Below, piece by piece: positions 42,832 through 51,678 of a stretch of 64,000 bases of DNA (its first letter is position 1; each line of letters begins with the position of its first letter). This DNA is from Maricaulaceae bacterium EIL42A08 (GTDB lineage Bacteria; Pseudomonadota; Alphaproteobacteria; Caulobacterales; Maricaulaceae), in NCBI GenBank assembly GCA_024178355.1, contig JAMZNZ010000002.1, positions 911,501-975,500 on the forward strand, in the 5' to 3' direction. Below the pieces are notes generated by a model. That model had not been told where the DNA came from, searched no databases, and saw nothing but the letters and a program-made list of their open reading frames with translations. The translations under genes and the position numbers were made by a program.

Positions 42832-43539
42832 CTAAAGCTCCACGACCCGCGCACCATCGTCTTCACCGACTATAAGCACGCGTGCGAGGCCGATAAAGAG
42901 GCCATGCTCTACCACACCGGGAATTTTTGACAGGTTTTCAGCCGCTTCTTCCGGGTCGGGGATGCGGCGGCATTGGCAGTCGAGGATGTAGTGCCCGCCG
43001 TCGGTGATGTAGGGGTCAGTGCCATCGGCCTTGCGGCGCAGATTGATATCCGGGTTATTCACCCCGGCTGCGCGCAGGGCATCGAAGACTTTCTTGGCGG
43101 TGATCGTGAAGGCGAAGGGATCCACCTCCACCGGCAGCGGGAAGGCGCCGAGGTCGGCGACCAGCTTGGACTCGTCGATCACCACCGCCATCAGGTCAGA
43201 GGCGTGGGCGATGATCTTTTCACGCAGGTGGCAGCCGCCCCCACCCTTGATCAGGCGAAAATGGATATCGACCTCATCCGCGCCATCAATCGTCAGATCG
43301 ATGCGCTGGGCCTGATCGACCGGCAACAGGGGGACGCCGACCTCGCGGGCAAGCACGGCGGTGTTTTCAGACGTCGGCACCCCCTTGATGTTTTCAATCT
43401 CACCGGCCTTTAGCGCCTCGCCCAGTTCCTTGACGAATAACTCAGCGGTGGAGCCGGAGCCCAGCCCCAGCGTCATCCCGCTTTCGACAAGCTCCAGGGC
43501 GGCCTGGGCGGCGAAGAGCTTTTGCTGGGCAGCGCTCAT
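42832..43539 (-). CDS. rpiA: Ribose-5-phosphate isomerase A
   Basis: 235 residues from the ATG at 43539, which overlaps the stop of the dehydrogenase gene as ATGA. Motifs LGLGSGSTAELFV, TIDGADEVD and KGGGGCHLREKII mark RpiA. It interconverts ribose 5-phosphate and ribulose 5-phosphate in the pentose phosphate pathway. Confidence 0.96.
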   Translation of the reverse strand: MSAAQQKLFAAQAALELVESGMTLGLGSGSTAELFVKELGEALKAGEIENIKGVPTSENTAVLAREVGVPLLPVDQAQRIDLTIDGADEVDIHFRLIKGGGGCHLREKIIAHASDLMAVVIDESKLVADLGAFPLPVEVDPFAFTITAKKVFDALRAAGVNNPDINLRRKADGTDPYITDGGHYILDCQCRRIPDPEEAAENLSKIPGVVEHGLFIGLARVLIVGEDDGARVVEL

Positions 43540-45011
43540 TTGTTGACCCCTCCAAGGAGCACGAATTTCAGCTCGGTGAATTCCTCTACGCCCCACTTAC
43601 CGCCTTCGCGGCCGATGCCGGACTCCTTGACCCCACCGAACGGTGTTGCTGGTGAGCCGACCATAGGCGCGTTGACGCCCACCATGCCGAACTCGAGGCC
43701 TTCACTGAGACGGTGAACCCGTCCGATATCGCGCGTGTAGACATAGGCAGCAAGGCCATAGGGCGTGGAGTTGGCAAGGCGGATAATCTCCTCCTCGCTC
43801 TCAACGCGATAGACCGAAGCGACGGGGCCGAAGATTTCCGAATTCGCGATACTCAGCGAGAAGTTAGACCCGCTTTCGATCAAGGTCGGTGCATAGAAGC
43901 TACCGCCCAGCTCATCGGCCATGGGTGAGCCACCGACGAGCACTTTGGCACCCTTGCCCTTGGCGTCCTGAACCAGCGCATCAACGCGCTCCACAGCTTC
44001 ATCGTGGATGAGCGGGCCGATCTGCACGCCGCTTTCAAAGCCGGAGCCGACTTTCAGCTTCTTCATGCGCTCGGTAACGCGTTCGATCAGGGCATCAGCG
44101 ATGCCCGCCTGAGCGATGATGCGGTTGGCCGACACACAGGTCTGTCCAGCCGCGCGGAATTTAGACGCGATCACACCGTCAGCTGCGGCATCGAGATCCG
44201 CGTCGTCCATGATGATGAAAGGCGCGTTACCGCCCAGCTCCAGCGAGACGCGCTTCACGCCATCAGCCGCCTGACGCATCAACAGCTTGCCAACTTCGGT
44301 GGAGCCGGTAAAGCCGACCATGCGCACAGCATCAGAGCTGGTCATGACCTCGCCAATGGCTTTCGCATCGCCGCAGATCACGTTGAACACGCCATCCGGG
44401 AAGCCGGCACGCCTGGCAAGCTCTGCCAGCGCCAGCGCCGACAGCGGTGTTTCCGGTGCTGGCTTGACCACAACCGAGCAGCCCGCGGCGAGCGCCGGGC
44501 CGCATTTGCGGGTGATCATGGCCGACGGGAAGTTCCACGGCGTGATACAGACGACAACGCCGACCGGCTGGCGCACGGTCCAGCCTCGTGTTCCAGGGAA
44601 CGGGGTCTGAAGCGTTTCGCCGTGCAGGCGCTTGGCCTCTTCAGCTGACCAGTTCACAAAGCCTGCGCCATAGGTGACCTCGCCCTTGGCCTCGCCAAAG
44701 GGCTTGCCCATTTCCGCGGTGATCAGCGTGCCCAGATCATCCGCATGCTCCAGGATCAGGTCATGCCAGCGCTGCACGATGCGCGCGCGCTCGAACACGC
44801 TGGTCTTGCCCCAGCCCTTGAAGGCCTTGTCGGCTGCATCAATGGCGCTGCGCGCACCAGCCCCGCCAACATCAGCAACGTCGGCCAGATGTGAGCGATC
44901 GCCGGGGCTGTTGACCGCAAATCGTGTGTCGGCACCAACCCACTGGCCGTTGATGAAGGAGTCCGTTTTTAGAAGGTCAGCGTCCTTGAGACGATCTGCG
45001 AGCGTGGTCAT
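43536..45011 (-). CDS. gabD: NAD(P)-dependent succinate-semialdehyde dehydrogenase
   Basis: 491 residues of the aldehyde dehydrogenase family. ITPWNFPSAMITRK, FTGSTEVGKLLM, the catalytic Glu in VSLELGGNAPFI and catalytic Cys in AAGQTCVSANR are intact; C-terminal ATPFGGVKESGIGREGG fits the GabD group. Substrate by family likeness only. Overlaps rpiA. Confidence 0.88.
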   Translation of the reverse strand: MTTLADRLKDADLLKTDSFINGQWVGADTRFAVNSPGDRSHLADVADVGGAGARSAIDAADKAFKGWGKTSVFERARIVQRWHDLILEHADDLGTLITAEMGKPFGEAKGEVTYGAGFVNWSAEEAKRLHGETLQTPFPGTRGWTVRQPVGVVVCITPWNFPSAMITRKCGPALAAGCSVVVKPAPETPLSALALAELARRAGFPDGVFNVICGDAKAIGEVMTSSDAVRMVGFTGSTEVGKLLMRQAADGVKRVSLELGGNAPFIIMDDADLDAAADGVIASKFRAAGQTCVSANRIIAQAGIADALIERVTERMKKLKVGSGFESGVQIGPLIHDEAVERVDALVQDAKGKGAKVLVGGSPMADELGGSFYAPTLIESGSNFSLSIANSEIFGPVASVYRVESEEEIIRLANSTPYGLAAYVYTRDIGRVHRLSEGLEFGMVGVNAPMVGSPATPFGGVKESGIGREGGKWGVEEFTELKFVLLGGVNK

Positions 45012-45033
45012 GGGGGGGAGCTCCTTTTGGGCT

Positions 45034-46392
45034 TTAGCCCTTTTTCTGCTTGTCTTTTTTGGCCTGCATGGTGGCGCGGAACCGCGTCGCCCAGCCGTCC
45101 TTGATTGTCTGTTCAGGCCGCGTCAGCGCCAGGGCACCATCGGGGACATCCGCGGTGATGACCGAGCCGGAGCCCGTCATCGCGCCTGCACCAATGGTAA
45201 CCGGGGCGACCAGTGAGGCATTTGATCCAACGAAGGCCCCGTCTCTGACGATGGTCCTGTTCTTGAAGAAACCGTCGTAGTTACAAAAGATTGTTCCAGC
45301 GCCGATATTGGCCTTCGCGCCAACATCGCCATCCCCGATATAGGAAAGGTGGTTGGCTTTGGCACCCTCGCCCATGCGCGAATTCTTCACCTCGACGAAG
45401 TTGCCGACCTTGGCACCCTGCTCCAGCACCGCACCAGGGCGCAGGCGCGCATAGGGGCCAACCTCACACCCGCCAGCAATCTCGGCCCCCTCAATATGGG
45501 AGAAGGCGCGAATAAGCGCGCCTGACCGCACAGTCGCTCCAGGACCGAACACGACATTTGGTTCTATGACGACATCGTTTTCAATGACCGTATCATGGGC
45601 GAAGTGAACCGTTTCCGGGGCCACCAGAGTGACGCCTTCGACCATGGCCTCCTCGCGCCGACGGGCCTGGAAGGCGGCCTCTGCGGCAGCGAGATCAGCG
45701 CGGGAGTTTACGCCGAGCACCTCGCCCTCGCTGCCGCTCACGGCTTTGGCCGAAAGACCGCGCTTGCGCGCCAGTTCGACGACATCGGTGAGGTAGTATT
45801 CGCCCTTGGCGTTGTCGTTGGTGACTTCGCCCAAGAGCTCGAACATCAGGCGACAGTCGGCGGCAAGGACCCCTGAATTGCAAAGCCGCACCGCCAGCTG
45901 GTCCGGTGTTGCCTCCTTGGCCTCAATGATCGCTTCCAGCTCACCATCGGGCGTTTCGATAAGGCGGCCATAGGCACCCGGCTCTGCAGGCTCAAAGCCC
46001 AGCACCGAAACCGCAGCCCCCTCACCCAGCGCGCCGAACACCGCTGTCACCGTCTCAGGGCGGATCAGAGGCGTATCGGCGTAGAGCACGATCACATCGC
46101 CCTCAAAGTCAGATAGAGCGTCAGCGGCAACCTTGACCGCATCACCTGTGCCCTGAGGGGGATCCTGCAGCGCGGTCGCGGCACCGGCCTGCTCGGCACG
46201 GTCGCGAATCTCAGGCGCATGAGCGCCCCACACCACCACCTTGCGGTCCGCCCCCACCGCATCGGCCAGCGCCAGGCTCCAGTCCAGCATGGAGCGGCCG
46301 CCAACCGCATGAAGCGGCTTGGCCAGGCTTGATTTCATCCGACTGCCATGCCCGGCAGCCAGAATGACAGCGGCGCGAGGACGTGAGGACAT
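45034..46392 (-). CDS. glmU: Bifunctional GlmU: GlcNAc-1-P uridyltransferase / GlcN-1-P acetyltransferase
   Basis: 452 residues from the ATG at 46392 (a TTG two codons upstream is less likely). The N-terminal nucleotidyl domain starts AAVILAAGHGSRMKSSLAKP; LYADTPLIRPETV follows. The C-terminal hexapeptide domain has GPYARLRPGAVL, KNSRMGEGAKANHLSYIGD and IFCNYDGFFKNRT. It makes UDP-GlcNAc for cell wall and lipid A. Diverges from gph. Confidence 0.96.
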   Translation of the reverse strand: MSSRPRAAVILAAGHGSRMKSSLAKPLHAVGGRSMLDWSLALADAVGADRKVVVWGAHAPEIRDRAEQAGAATALQDPPQGTGDAVKVAADALSDFEGDVIVLYADTPLIRPETVTAVFGALGEGAAVSVLGFEPAEPGAYGRLIETPDGELEAIIEAKEATPDQLAVRLCNSGVLAADCRLMFELLGEVTNDNAKGEYYLTDVVELARKRGLSAKAVSGSEGEVLGVNSRADLAAAEAAFQARRREEAMVEGVTLVAPETVHFAHDTVIENDVVIEPNVVFGPGATVRSGALIRAFSHIEGAEIAGGCEVGPYARLRPGAVLEQGAKVGNFVEVKNSRMGEGAKANHLSYIGDGDVGAKANIGAGTIFCNYDGFFKNRTIVRDGAFVGSNASLVAPVTIGAGAMTGSGSVITADVPDGALALTRPEQTIKDGWATRFRATMQAKKDKQKKG

Positions 46393-46502
46393 TGGCAAGC
46401 TCCCGAAAGGTGCAAATCAACAGGTGCGCAGTATGCAATAGCGCGGCTATAGCCTATCGCTTTGCTGCTTGCGACCTTTGCTTTGCTACAGGAGCGATCA
46501 CG

Positions 46503-47183
46503 ATGGCGTTTCAGAATTTGTCAGGGGCCCGGATCGCCTTTGATCTCGACGGAACTCTGGTGGATACAGCACCCGATCTAGTCCGCGCGCTCAACGCCGC
46601 AATCATGCCAGCCGGGCTCTCAGAGGTTCCGCTGGATGCCGTGCGCCCAATGGTGGGGCGCGGTGCGCGGGCGCTTATTCTACGCGCCTATGAGCGTGAA
46701 GGCCTGGCACAGCCGGACGAAGAGACGACGGATGCAAAGCTAGATGTCTTCCTGAAGGTCTATGCCGACGGCATTGCAGACCTGTCCCGCCCGTTTGAGG
46801 GTGTCGAGGCCTCGCTCGACCAGCTGGCCGAAGGAGGCGCAGAGCTGTCCATCTGTACCAACAAGCCCGGCTGGCTGGCGCGCCCATTGATGGAAGAGCT
46901 GAACTTGGCTGATCGCTTTGTTAGAATCACCGGAGCCGACGATGTGCCGGAGAAAAAGCCTTCAGCGCTTCACCTGGAAACCGCCATCGGCGGCAAGGCC
47001 GATTCGCGCACCGTGATGGTGGGCGATTCTGATCCGGATGTGGGCACGGCGCGGGCTGCCGGTGCCCCGGTGGTCCTGTTTTCTGAAGGCTATAGTGAAA
47101 AGCCGGCCAGCACGCTGGGTGCTGACCGGCTTTTTAGCCACTGGCATCAGGCCCCCGAACTTATCGCCGGGCTGGTAACCTGA
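46503..47183 (+). CDS. gph: HAD-family phosphoglycolate phosphatase-like
   Basis: 226 residues from the ATG at 46503 after AGGAG. The nucleophile motif FDLDGTLVDTAPDLVRALN, the CTNKP motif and VMVGDSDPDVGTARAAG are intact. It removes phosphate from 2-phosphoglycolate or a related small substrate. Its last 30 codons contain a strong hairpin-plus-T-run (47098-47135). Confidence 0.9.
   Translation: MAFQNLSGARIAFDLDGTLVDTAPDLVRALNAAIMPAGLSEVPLDAVRPMVGRGARALILRAYEREGLAQPDEETTDAKLDVFLKVYADGIADLSRPFEGVEASLDQLAEGGAELSICTNKPGWLARPLMEELNLADRFVRITGADDVPEKKPSALHLETAIGGKADSRTVMVGDSDPDVGTARAAGAPVVLFSEGYSEKPASTLGADRLFSHWHQAPELIAGLVT
47098..47135. terminator. Terminator-like hairpin inside the 3' end of gph
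   Basis: AAAAGCCGGCCAGC and GCTGACCGGCTTTT form a 14-bp stem with one mismatch around a 9-base loop, followed by a run of five T; read leftward, a run of four T follows. It is 46 bases before the gph stop, and could also end the convergent small gene at 47203. Confidence 0.65.
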
Positions 47184-47202
47184 TGCGTGTCCGCGCGGGC
47201 GC

Positions 47203-47421
47203 TTAGGCGCTGCGGCGGTTTTCGGTACGGTCGTTGGCCGGACGGGGCATGCCGTTGACCATGTTGGAGCGTACATCAGTACGAGCCGAACGCATGGCAG
47301 GCATGAAACCAGCTTCACACAGCTCGATGTTCACATCGTAGCCGCGATCACGCCAGTAAGCTTCAATACGCTCCTTCAGACGAAGAGCGCCGTCGCGGGT
47401 GCAAAAGTCGTTGCTGGCCAT
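47203..47421 (-). CDS. Small conserved-looking protein, unknown
   Basis: 72 residues from the ATG at 47421 (MASNDFCTRDGALRLKERIE). The frame stays open upstream to 47517, but the homology-like part starts here. Basic, with WRDRGYDVNIELCEAGF. I recall similar short proteins in other alphaproteobacteria, with no function. It converges on gph. Confidence 0.6.
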   Translation of the reverse strand: MASNDFCTRDGALRLKERIEAYWRDRGYDVNIELCEAGFMPAMRSARTDVRSNMVNGMPRPANDRTENRRSA

Positions 47422-47687
47422 TGGGGAGAACCTCATTGCTTTTCGCGCCCTCGCCATAAGGGCGCGTACTTCGTTCTTGGTGACGGTGTTTTCTACGGCA
47501 CCGAAGGCGTTATCCACGGTGCCGACCGCGTGGGGATATAGAGTAATGCTATGTGTGACGGAAGTGTGTCGGTCGATTTTTTTTGAAAAATTTTATAACC
47601 GCCTGAATTGATGGTTGCTTCGCTGTTAATGTTCAGGCTGCTTGACCACAATATGGCGCTGGCGTAGGTATCGCGCGCTCGTTTTGG

Positions 47688-47762
47688 GGGCGATTAGCTC
47701 AGCGGTAGAGCACTTCGTTCACACCGAAGGGGTCACTAGTTCGATCCTAGTATCGCCCACCA
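47688..47762 (+). tRNA. tRNA-Val (CAC)
   Basis: Acceptor arms GGGCGAT and ATCGCCC pair, the D arm is AGCTCAGCGGTAGAGC, the anticodon arm CTTCG-TTCACAC-CGAAG has anticodon CAC (codon GUG), and the T arm is CTAGTTCGATCCTAG. The CCA end is encoded. A strong terminator follows 20 bases later. Confidence 0.97.
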
Positions 47763-47781
47763 TTTCTCGCCGAATAGCGAC

Positions 47782-47816
47782 AAAAAGGCCCTGACCGATC
47801 CGGTCAGGGCCTTTTT
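47782..47816 (+). terminator. Terminator of tRNA-Val
   Basis: AAAAAGGCCCTGACCG and CGGTCAGGGCCTTTTT form a perfect 16-bp stem around a 3-base loop; the arm itself ends in five T. Confidence 0.93.
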
Positions 47817-48123
47817 GTTTCGCAGCTCGCCCAGTCAATACTTCTTCAGCAACGACTATTCGCCAAAGGTCAGCCGCCGCATCTCGACCGAGAAAAGCCG
47901 AAGTCGTCAAAAACTTCCTGCTTCGCTTACTGAACAGGGTGATAATGGGTTTCAAACCTGTTGCTTGAACGGATCCAACCCTCCCGTCCGGCACCCCCTT
48001 GACCGCACACGTAGACCGTACGATGCCCAATTTCTCCGTCAGAAAACGAGCCACAGGTTGGATCATTTTGTATACTGGAGGCGGATCGTTTTATGCCGGA
48101 ATTTACGAGAAGCCTGCAGCTAG
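47817..48123. other. 307 bp without a recognisable gene
   Basis: Between the tRNA terminator and the small secreted gene. I see no gene, repeat family member or copy of the tRNA 3' end that would mark an integration site. Short open frames cross it on both strands but have no ribosome site. Confidence 0.5.
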
Positions 48124-48327
48124 TCAGGTTGTTGCCGCAAAGCCTTTAATCGGGTCCCAAAGCCCGCACATGGCGTCCAACGGACTGCATCCAGGCTCAA
48201 GGTCAGCTCGCGCAGCACTCGTGGCCCCCATTCCGCAAGCGCACGCAAGTATAACGGCGACAAATGACAGAATTGACCTGAAGCCAAACGCCGACGGCAC
48301 GTCGAAATCAAGAAATCGCTTTTGCAC
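48124..48327 (-). CDS. Tiny secreted protein, unknown
   Basis: 67 residues from a GTG at 48327, six bases after AGGA. A hydrophobic segment (ILSFVAVILACACGMGATSA) could be a signal peptide or lipoprotein signal, leaving a short mature part with two cysteines (EPGCSPLDAMCGLWDP). It lies 61 bases after the gene at 48389 on the same strand. Tentative. Confidence 0.4.
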   Translation of the reverse strand: MQKRFLDFDVPSAFGFRSILSFVAVILACACGMGATSAARADLEPGCSPLDAMCGLWDPIKGFAATT

Positions 48328-48388
48328 TTTTATTCCTGAGATTTCTTTAAATGGCCACTGCGATGTCCAAGAGTTGGTCGACAATCGC

Positions 48389-48799
48389 TTAACCCTGCCC
48401 CTCACGGCTGGCCGCACGATTGTCGAGCACCTCAGCCCGTATCCCAACCAGCAATGCGTAGCAGAGCCGATCACTAAGTCTTTCATGGCGTGTGGACAGA
48501 TAACTAACGGCCCAGGCAACACCGACATCAGGATCTACACGCTCGCCCCATCGAATGAGCTCATATGGGATCTCGATATCCCAAAGATCCGCGACGATCG
48601 GCACTAGATACCCGCGCGGCCGCGTGTATTGTTCAGTGTGATAAAACCAGAATGCACACGACGCATATTCGATAATATCCTGGCCTTCCGGATGGGCCTC
48701 GACATACTCGTACATCCTGTCAGCAAATTCCTCGAACTCCGGCGGATAATCCGGCTCGGCTGACACTGATATCGCGGCGAGGGTTGCTGTAAGAAGCAT
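48389..48799 (-). CDS. Small secreted protein, unknown
   Basis: 136 residues; ATG eight bases after GGGAG. A short signal peptide (MLLTATLAAISVSA) is followed by an acidic, aromatic-rich domain (EFADRMYEYVEAHPEGQD, CAFWFYHTEQY) with two cysteines. No family recognised. G+C is lower than around it: 30 of 60 bases at 48661. Confidence 0.6.
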   Translation of the reverse strand: MLLTATLAAISVSAEPDYPPEFEEFADRMYEYVEAHPEGQDIIEYASCAFWFYHTEQYTRPRGYLVPIVADLWDIEIPYELIRWGERVDPDVGVAWAVSYLSTRHERLSDRLCYALLVGIRAEVLDNRAASREGQG

Positions 48800-48955
48800 C
48801 TGATGACTCCCGTCTTCTCAATTGAATTATAGACATTCTTAAGGTGCATACAATTTCGTTTTTGCCCTACCCGTTGAGACATTAGCGCTCGCCAATTAAT
48901 GAGCGACGAATGCCAGACTCTCATCCCGTTCGGGACGAGACATGCGCACGCCACT

Positions 48956-48970
48956 TGCGAAACATTCTCA
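48956..48970 (+). promoter_or_regulatory. Possible Fur box upstream of the iron importer
   Basis: TGCGAAA-C-ATTCTCA matches the 7-1-7 palindrome TGAGAAT-N-ATTCTCA at 13 of 15 positions. It lies 60 bases before the start of the ferric-binding protein gene, where an iron regulator would bind. Fur is the simplest reading; other iron regulators of alphaproteobacteria (Irr, RirA) use different boxes. Confidence 0.45.
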
Positions 48971-49030
48971 AAAGCGGCACATAAGACCTATTCACGCTTT
49001 TGCGCAGTTTAAGCAACAGGATTGGTAGTT

Positions 49031-50095
49031 ATGTCCCGCTTAATGAAGACCTTCGCGGCATTCTTTATGGCTGGCAGCGCCCTGACCCTCGCGGCCTGTG
49101 GCGACACCGGCGCTGGCGGCGATGGTGCCAGCGATGCAGGCGAAGTGAATATCTACACAGCCCGGCACTACGCCTCCGACTACGCCATCTATGACGCCTT
49201 CACCGAAGCCACCGGCATCGAAGTCAATTATATCGAGGCTGGCGGCGACCTTTTGATCGAGCGTGTCCGCATGGATGCCGAGCGTTCTCCCGCTGACATC
49301 GTCATCACAGTAGATGCCGGACGTCTCTGGCGCGCTGAGCAGGCCGGTCTGTTCCAGGCGGCCCGAGAGCTGGCGGAAGAGCTTGAAGGCATCCCAGCCA
49401 ATCTGCGCCACCCGGAGAACGCCTGGTTCGGTTTCTCCACCCGCGTACGCGGCATCGCGTACGCACCAGATCGCGTCGATGCGAACACCATTACTGACTT
49501 CGCAGACCTTGCCGATCCGCGCTTTGAAGACCGCATCTGCGTGCGCTCATCCGGCAATGTCTATAATCAGTCCTTGATGGCTGCTCTGATCAACACAGCA
49601 GGTCCTGAAGCTGCTGAAGCGTGGGCTGCCGGTATCGTCAATAATCTCGCGCGCGCACCGCAGGGCGGCGATACCGACCAGATCCGTGCCATTGCAGCAG
49701 GTGAGTGCGATGTCGCCATTGTGAACCACTACTACGCGGCCCGCCTTATGAATTCCGACGACGCCGCGGACCGTGCCGTCGGTGACGCAGTAGACTTCAT
49801 GATGCCGCCGGTCGCCGGTGCTGGTGCCCACGTGAACGTGTCGGGTGCAGGCCTTGCTGCCAACGCCCCGAACCGCGACAACGCCATCCGCTTTCTGGAG
49901 TATCTGCTGTCGGAGGAAGGCCAGCGTTTCTTCCCCGAACTGACCAACGAGTATCCGGCTGTTGAAGGCGTGAGCTACGACAACGCGGTACTGGACGGCT
50001 TCGGAGAGATCGAGGCTGATCCGGTCAACGTGAACGCCCTTGGCGAGAACGCCGCTGAAGCCCAGCGTATATTTGATCGCGTCGGATGGCCGTAA
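49031..50095 (+). CDS. Ferric-iron ABC importer, substrate-binding protein (FbpA/FutA type)
   Basis: 354 residues from the ATG at 49031. A signal with lipobox LTLAAC suggests a lipoprotein. The mature part begins EVNIYTARHYASDYAIYDAF and has the tyrosine pair IVNHYYAARLMN that binds ferric iron in this family. First gene of a three-gene importer; its end overlaps the permease start by ten bases. Confidence 0.93.
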   Translation: MSRLMKTFAAFFMAGSALTLAACGDTGAGGDGASDAGEVNIYTARHYASDYAIYDAFTEATGIEVNYIEAGGDLLIERVRMDAERSPADIVITVDAGRLWRAEQAGLFQAARELAEELEGIPANLRHPENAWFGFSTRVRGIAYAPDRVDANTITDFADLADPRFEDRICVRSSGNVYNQSLMAALINTAGPEAAEAWAAGIVNNLARAPQGGDTDQIRAIAAGECDVAIVNHYYAARLMNSDDAADRAVGDAVDFMMPPVAGAGAHVNVSGAGLAANAPNRDNAIRFLEYLLSEEGQRFFPELTNEYPAVEGVSYDNAVLDGFGEIEADPVNVNALGENAAEAQRIFDRVGWP

Positions 50096-51678
50096 ACCGC
50101 AACGCCAGCCAGCTGGCCCCCAGCTGGCCAGCCGCCATCGCTGCCCTTATTTGCGCCGCGCCGTTAATCACGGTCGCGGCGCTCGGCGTTTTCGGTCCGT
50201 GGACCGATTATATGGCGCACATCGCCTCAACGCGCCTGCCCGCCTATCTGACCAATACCGCAGCCGTGACGGTGATTGCAGCGCTCGCAGCCCTCGTGAT
50301 CGGCGCGCCGCTGGCCTTCATCGTTGCGCGCTATGAATTTCCCGGCCGCCGCGCCATGGAATGGGCCCTCGCCCTTCCGCTTGCGGTACCCGCCTATGCA
50401 GCCGCTTACGCCTGGTATGACCTGACCCAGACCGCGGGGCCCATGGGCTTTCTTCCCACCGTGCGCGGCCCGGTCGGTGCCGGGCTAATCTTTGCACTGA
50501 CACTTTACCCTTATGTCTACTTGCTGGCGCGCGAAGCGTATGCGGGACAATCTTCAGAAGCCTATGACGCGGCACGCACGCTGGGGGCTAGCCCGCTGGG
50601 GGCCTTCCTGCGCGCCGCTCTGCCTCTGGCCCGGCCGGCGATTGCTGCGGGATTGGCGCTGGTCATCATGGAGTCGCTGGCCGATTACGGCGCAGTGGCG
50701 CATCTGGGCGCTCCAACTCTCTCGGTCGGCCTGATCCGCGCCTGGGCCAGCGAAGGCGCCATCGCCGACGCAGCGCGCCTGGCCATGATCCTGGTGGTCA
50801 TCGCTTTTGTGCTCTTTGCCTATGAGCGGAGCCAGCGCCGCCGTGCGCGCCAGACGTCGGCCTCCGGCCGCCGCAAGCCTTCACGGCGCGTCACGCTCTC
50901 ACCCGGACCTGGAGTGTTGGCGCTTCTGGCCTGTCTGACACCGGTTCTGCTGGGGCTTGTAGTCCCAATGGCCCGGCTGGGCTGGCGCGCCCTGTCCTCA
51001 CCGAGCAACCGGTCCATGCTCGAAGCGGCTGGCAATTCCCTTCTTCTGGCAACCGCCTCCAGCGTTCTTGCTGCAGCGCTTGGCCTTGCGGCAGCCTATG
51101 CGCTGCGAAGCGGACGCCGTCGCGCGATCATTGCAGCGCGTCTGGCAGGTCTTGGCTATGCGGTCCCAGGCTCGGTGGCCGCGCTTGGGGTCCTTATCCT
51201 GATTGGCAGCTTTCAGTCCGGCCTTGATGCAGCCTGGACCACCGTGTTCGGCGGAGCCTTCCCCGTCCTGCTCAGCGGCGGTGTGATTGCGCTTGTGTTT
51301 GCTTACCAGTCCCGCTTTGCCGCGGCAGCGATTGGGCCCGCAGAAAGCGCGCTGAACCGCGTCACTCCAACGCTGGATTCAGCCGCGCGGTCACTGGGTG
51401 CCACATCGCGCGATATCGCCTGGCGCGTGCACTGGCCGCTGGTGGCGTCTGGAGCGCTACTGGCTGGGCTACTTGTCTTTGTGGAGGTTTTAAAAGAGCT
51501 TCCCGCCACGATGATCATGCGTCCGCTCAACTTCGACACCCTTGCGGTGACAGCCCACAACTATGCCAGCGACGAGCGCTTGGGCGAAGCCGCCCTCCCC
51601 GCTCTGCTCATCGTCTTGATTGCGCTGCCGGCGATGGTCTGGATCGCGCGCCGCATCACCCGGTCGGAGCAGAGCTGA
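50086..51678 (+). CDS. Ferric-iron ABC importer, permease (FbpB type)
   Basis: 530 residues with two homologous sets of about six membrane helices. Each carries a coupling loop: EAYDAARTLGASPLGAFLRA and LDSAARSLGATSRDIAWRVH. A linker of charged residues (about 245-270) separates them. It overlaps the ATPase start by one base (TGATG). Confidence 0.93.
   Translation: MAVNRNASQLAPSWPAAIAALICAAPLITVAALGVFGPWTDYMAHIASTRLPAYLTNTAAVTVIAALAALVIGAPLAFIVARYEFPGRRAMEWALALPLAVPAYAAAYAWYDLTQTAGPMGFLPTVRGPVGAGLIFALTLYPYVYLLAREAYAGQSSEAYDAARTLGASPLGAFLRAALPLARPAIAAGLALVIMESLADYGAVAHLGAPTLSVGLIRAWASEGAIADAARLAMILVVIAFVLFAYERSQRRRARQTSASGRRKPSRRVTLSPGPGVLALLACLTPVLLGLVVPMARLGWRALSSPSNRSMLEAAGNSLLLATASSVLAAALGLAAAYALRSGRRRAIIAARLAGLGYAVPGSVAALGVLILIGSFQSGLDAAWTTVFGGAFPVLLSGGVIALVFAYQSRFAAAAIGPAESALNRVTPTLDSAARSLGATSRDIAWRVHWPLVASGALLAGLLVFVEVLKELPATMIMRPLNFDTLAVTAHNYASDERLGEAALPALLIVLIALPAMVWIARRITRSEQS

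Noticed and set aside
47719-48066. Leftward frame of 115 codons overlapping the tRNA gene
   Set aside because: It begins upstream of and reads antisense through tRNA-Val and its terminator (ending GDTRIELVTPSV), a well-known false gene type.
47999-48607. Rightward frame whose start (MPNFSVRKRATGWIILY) vaguely recalls integrase N termini
   Set aside because: No catalytic integrase residues follow, it has no ribosome site, and it overlaps two better genes on the other strand.
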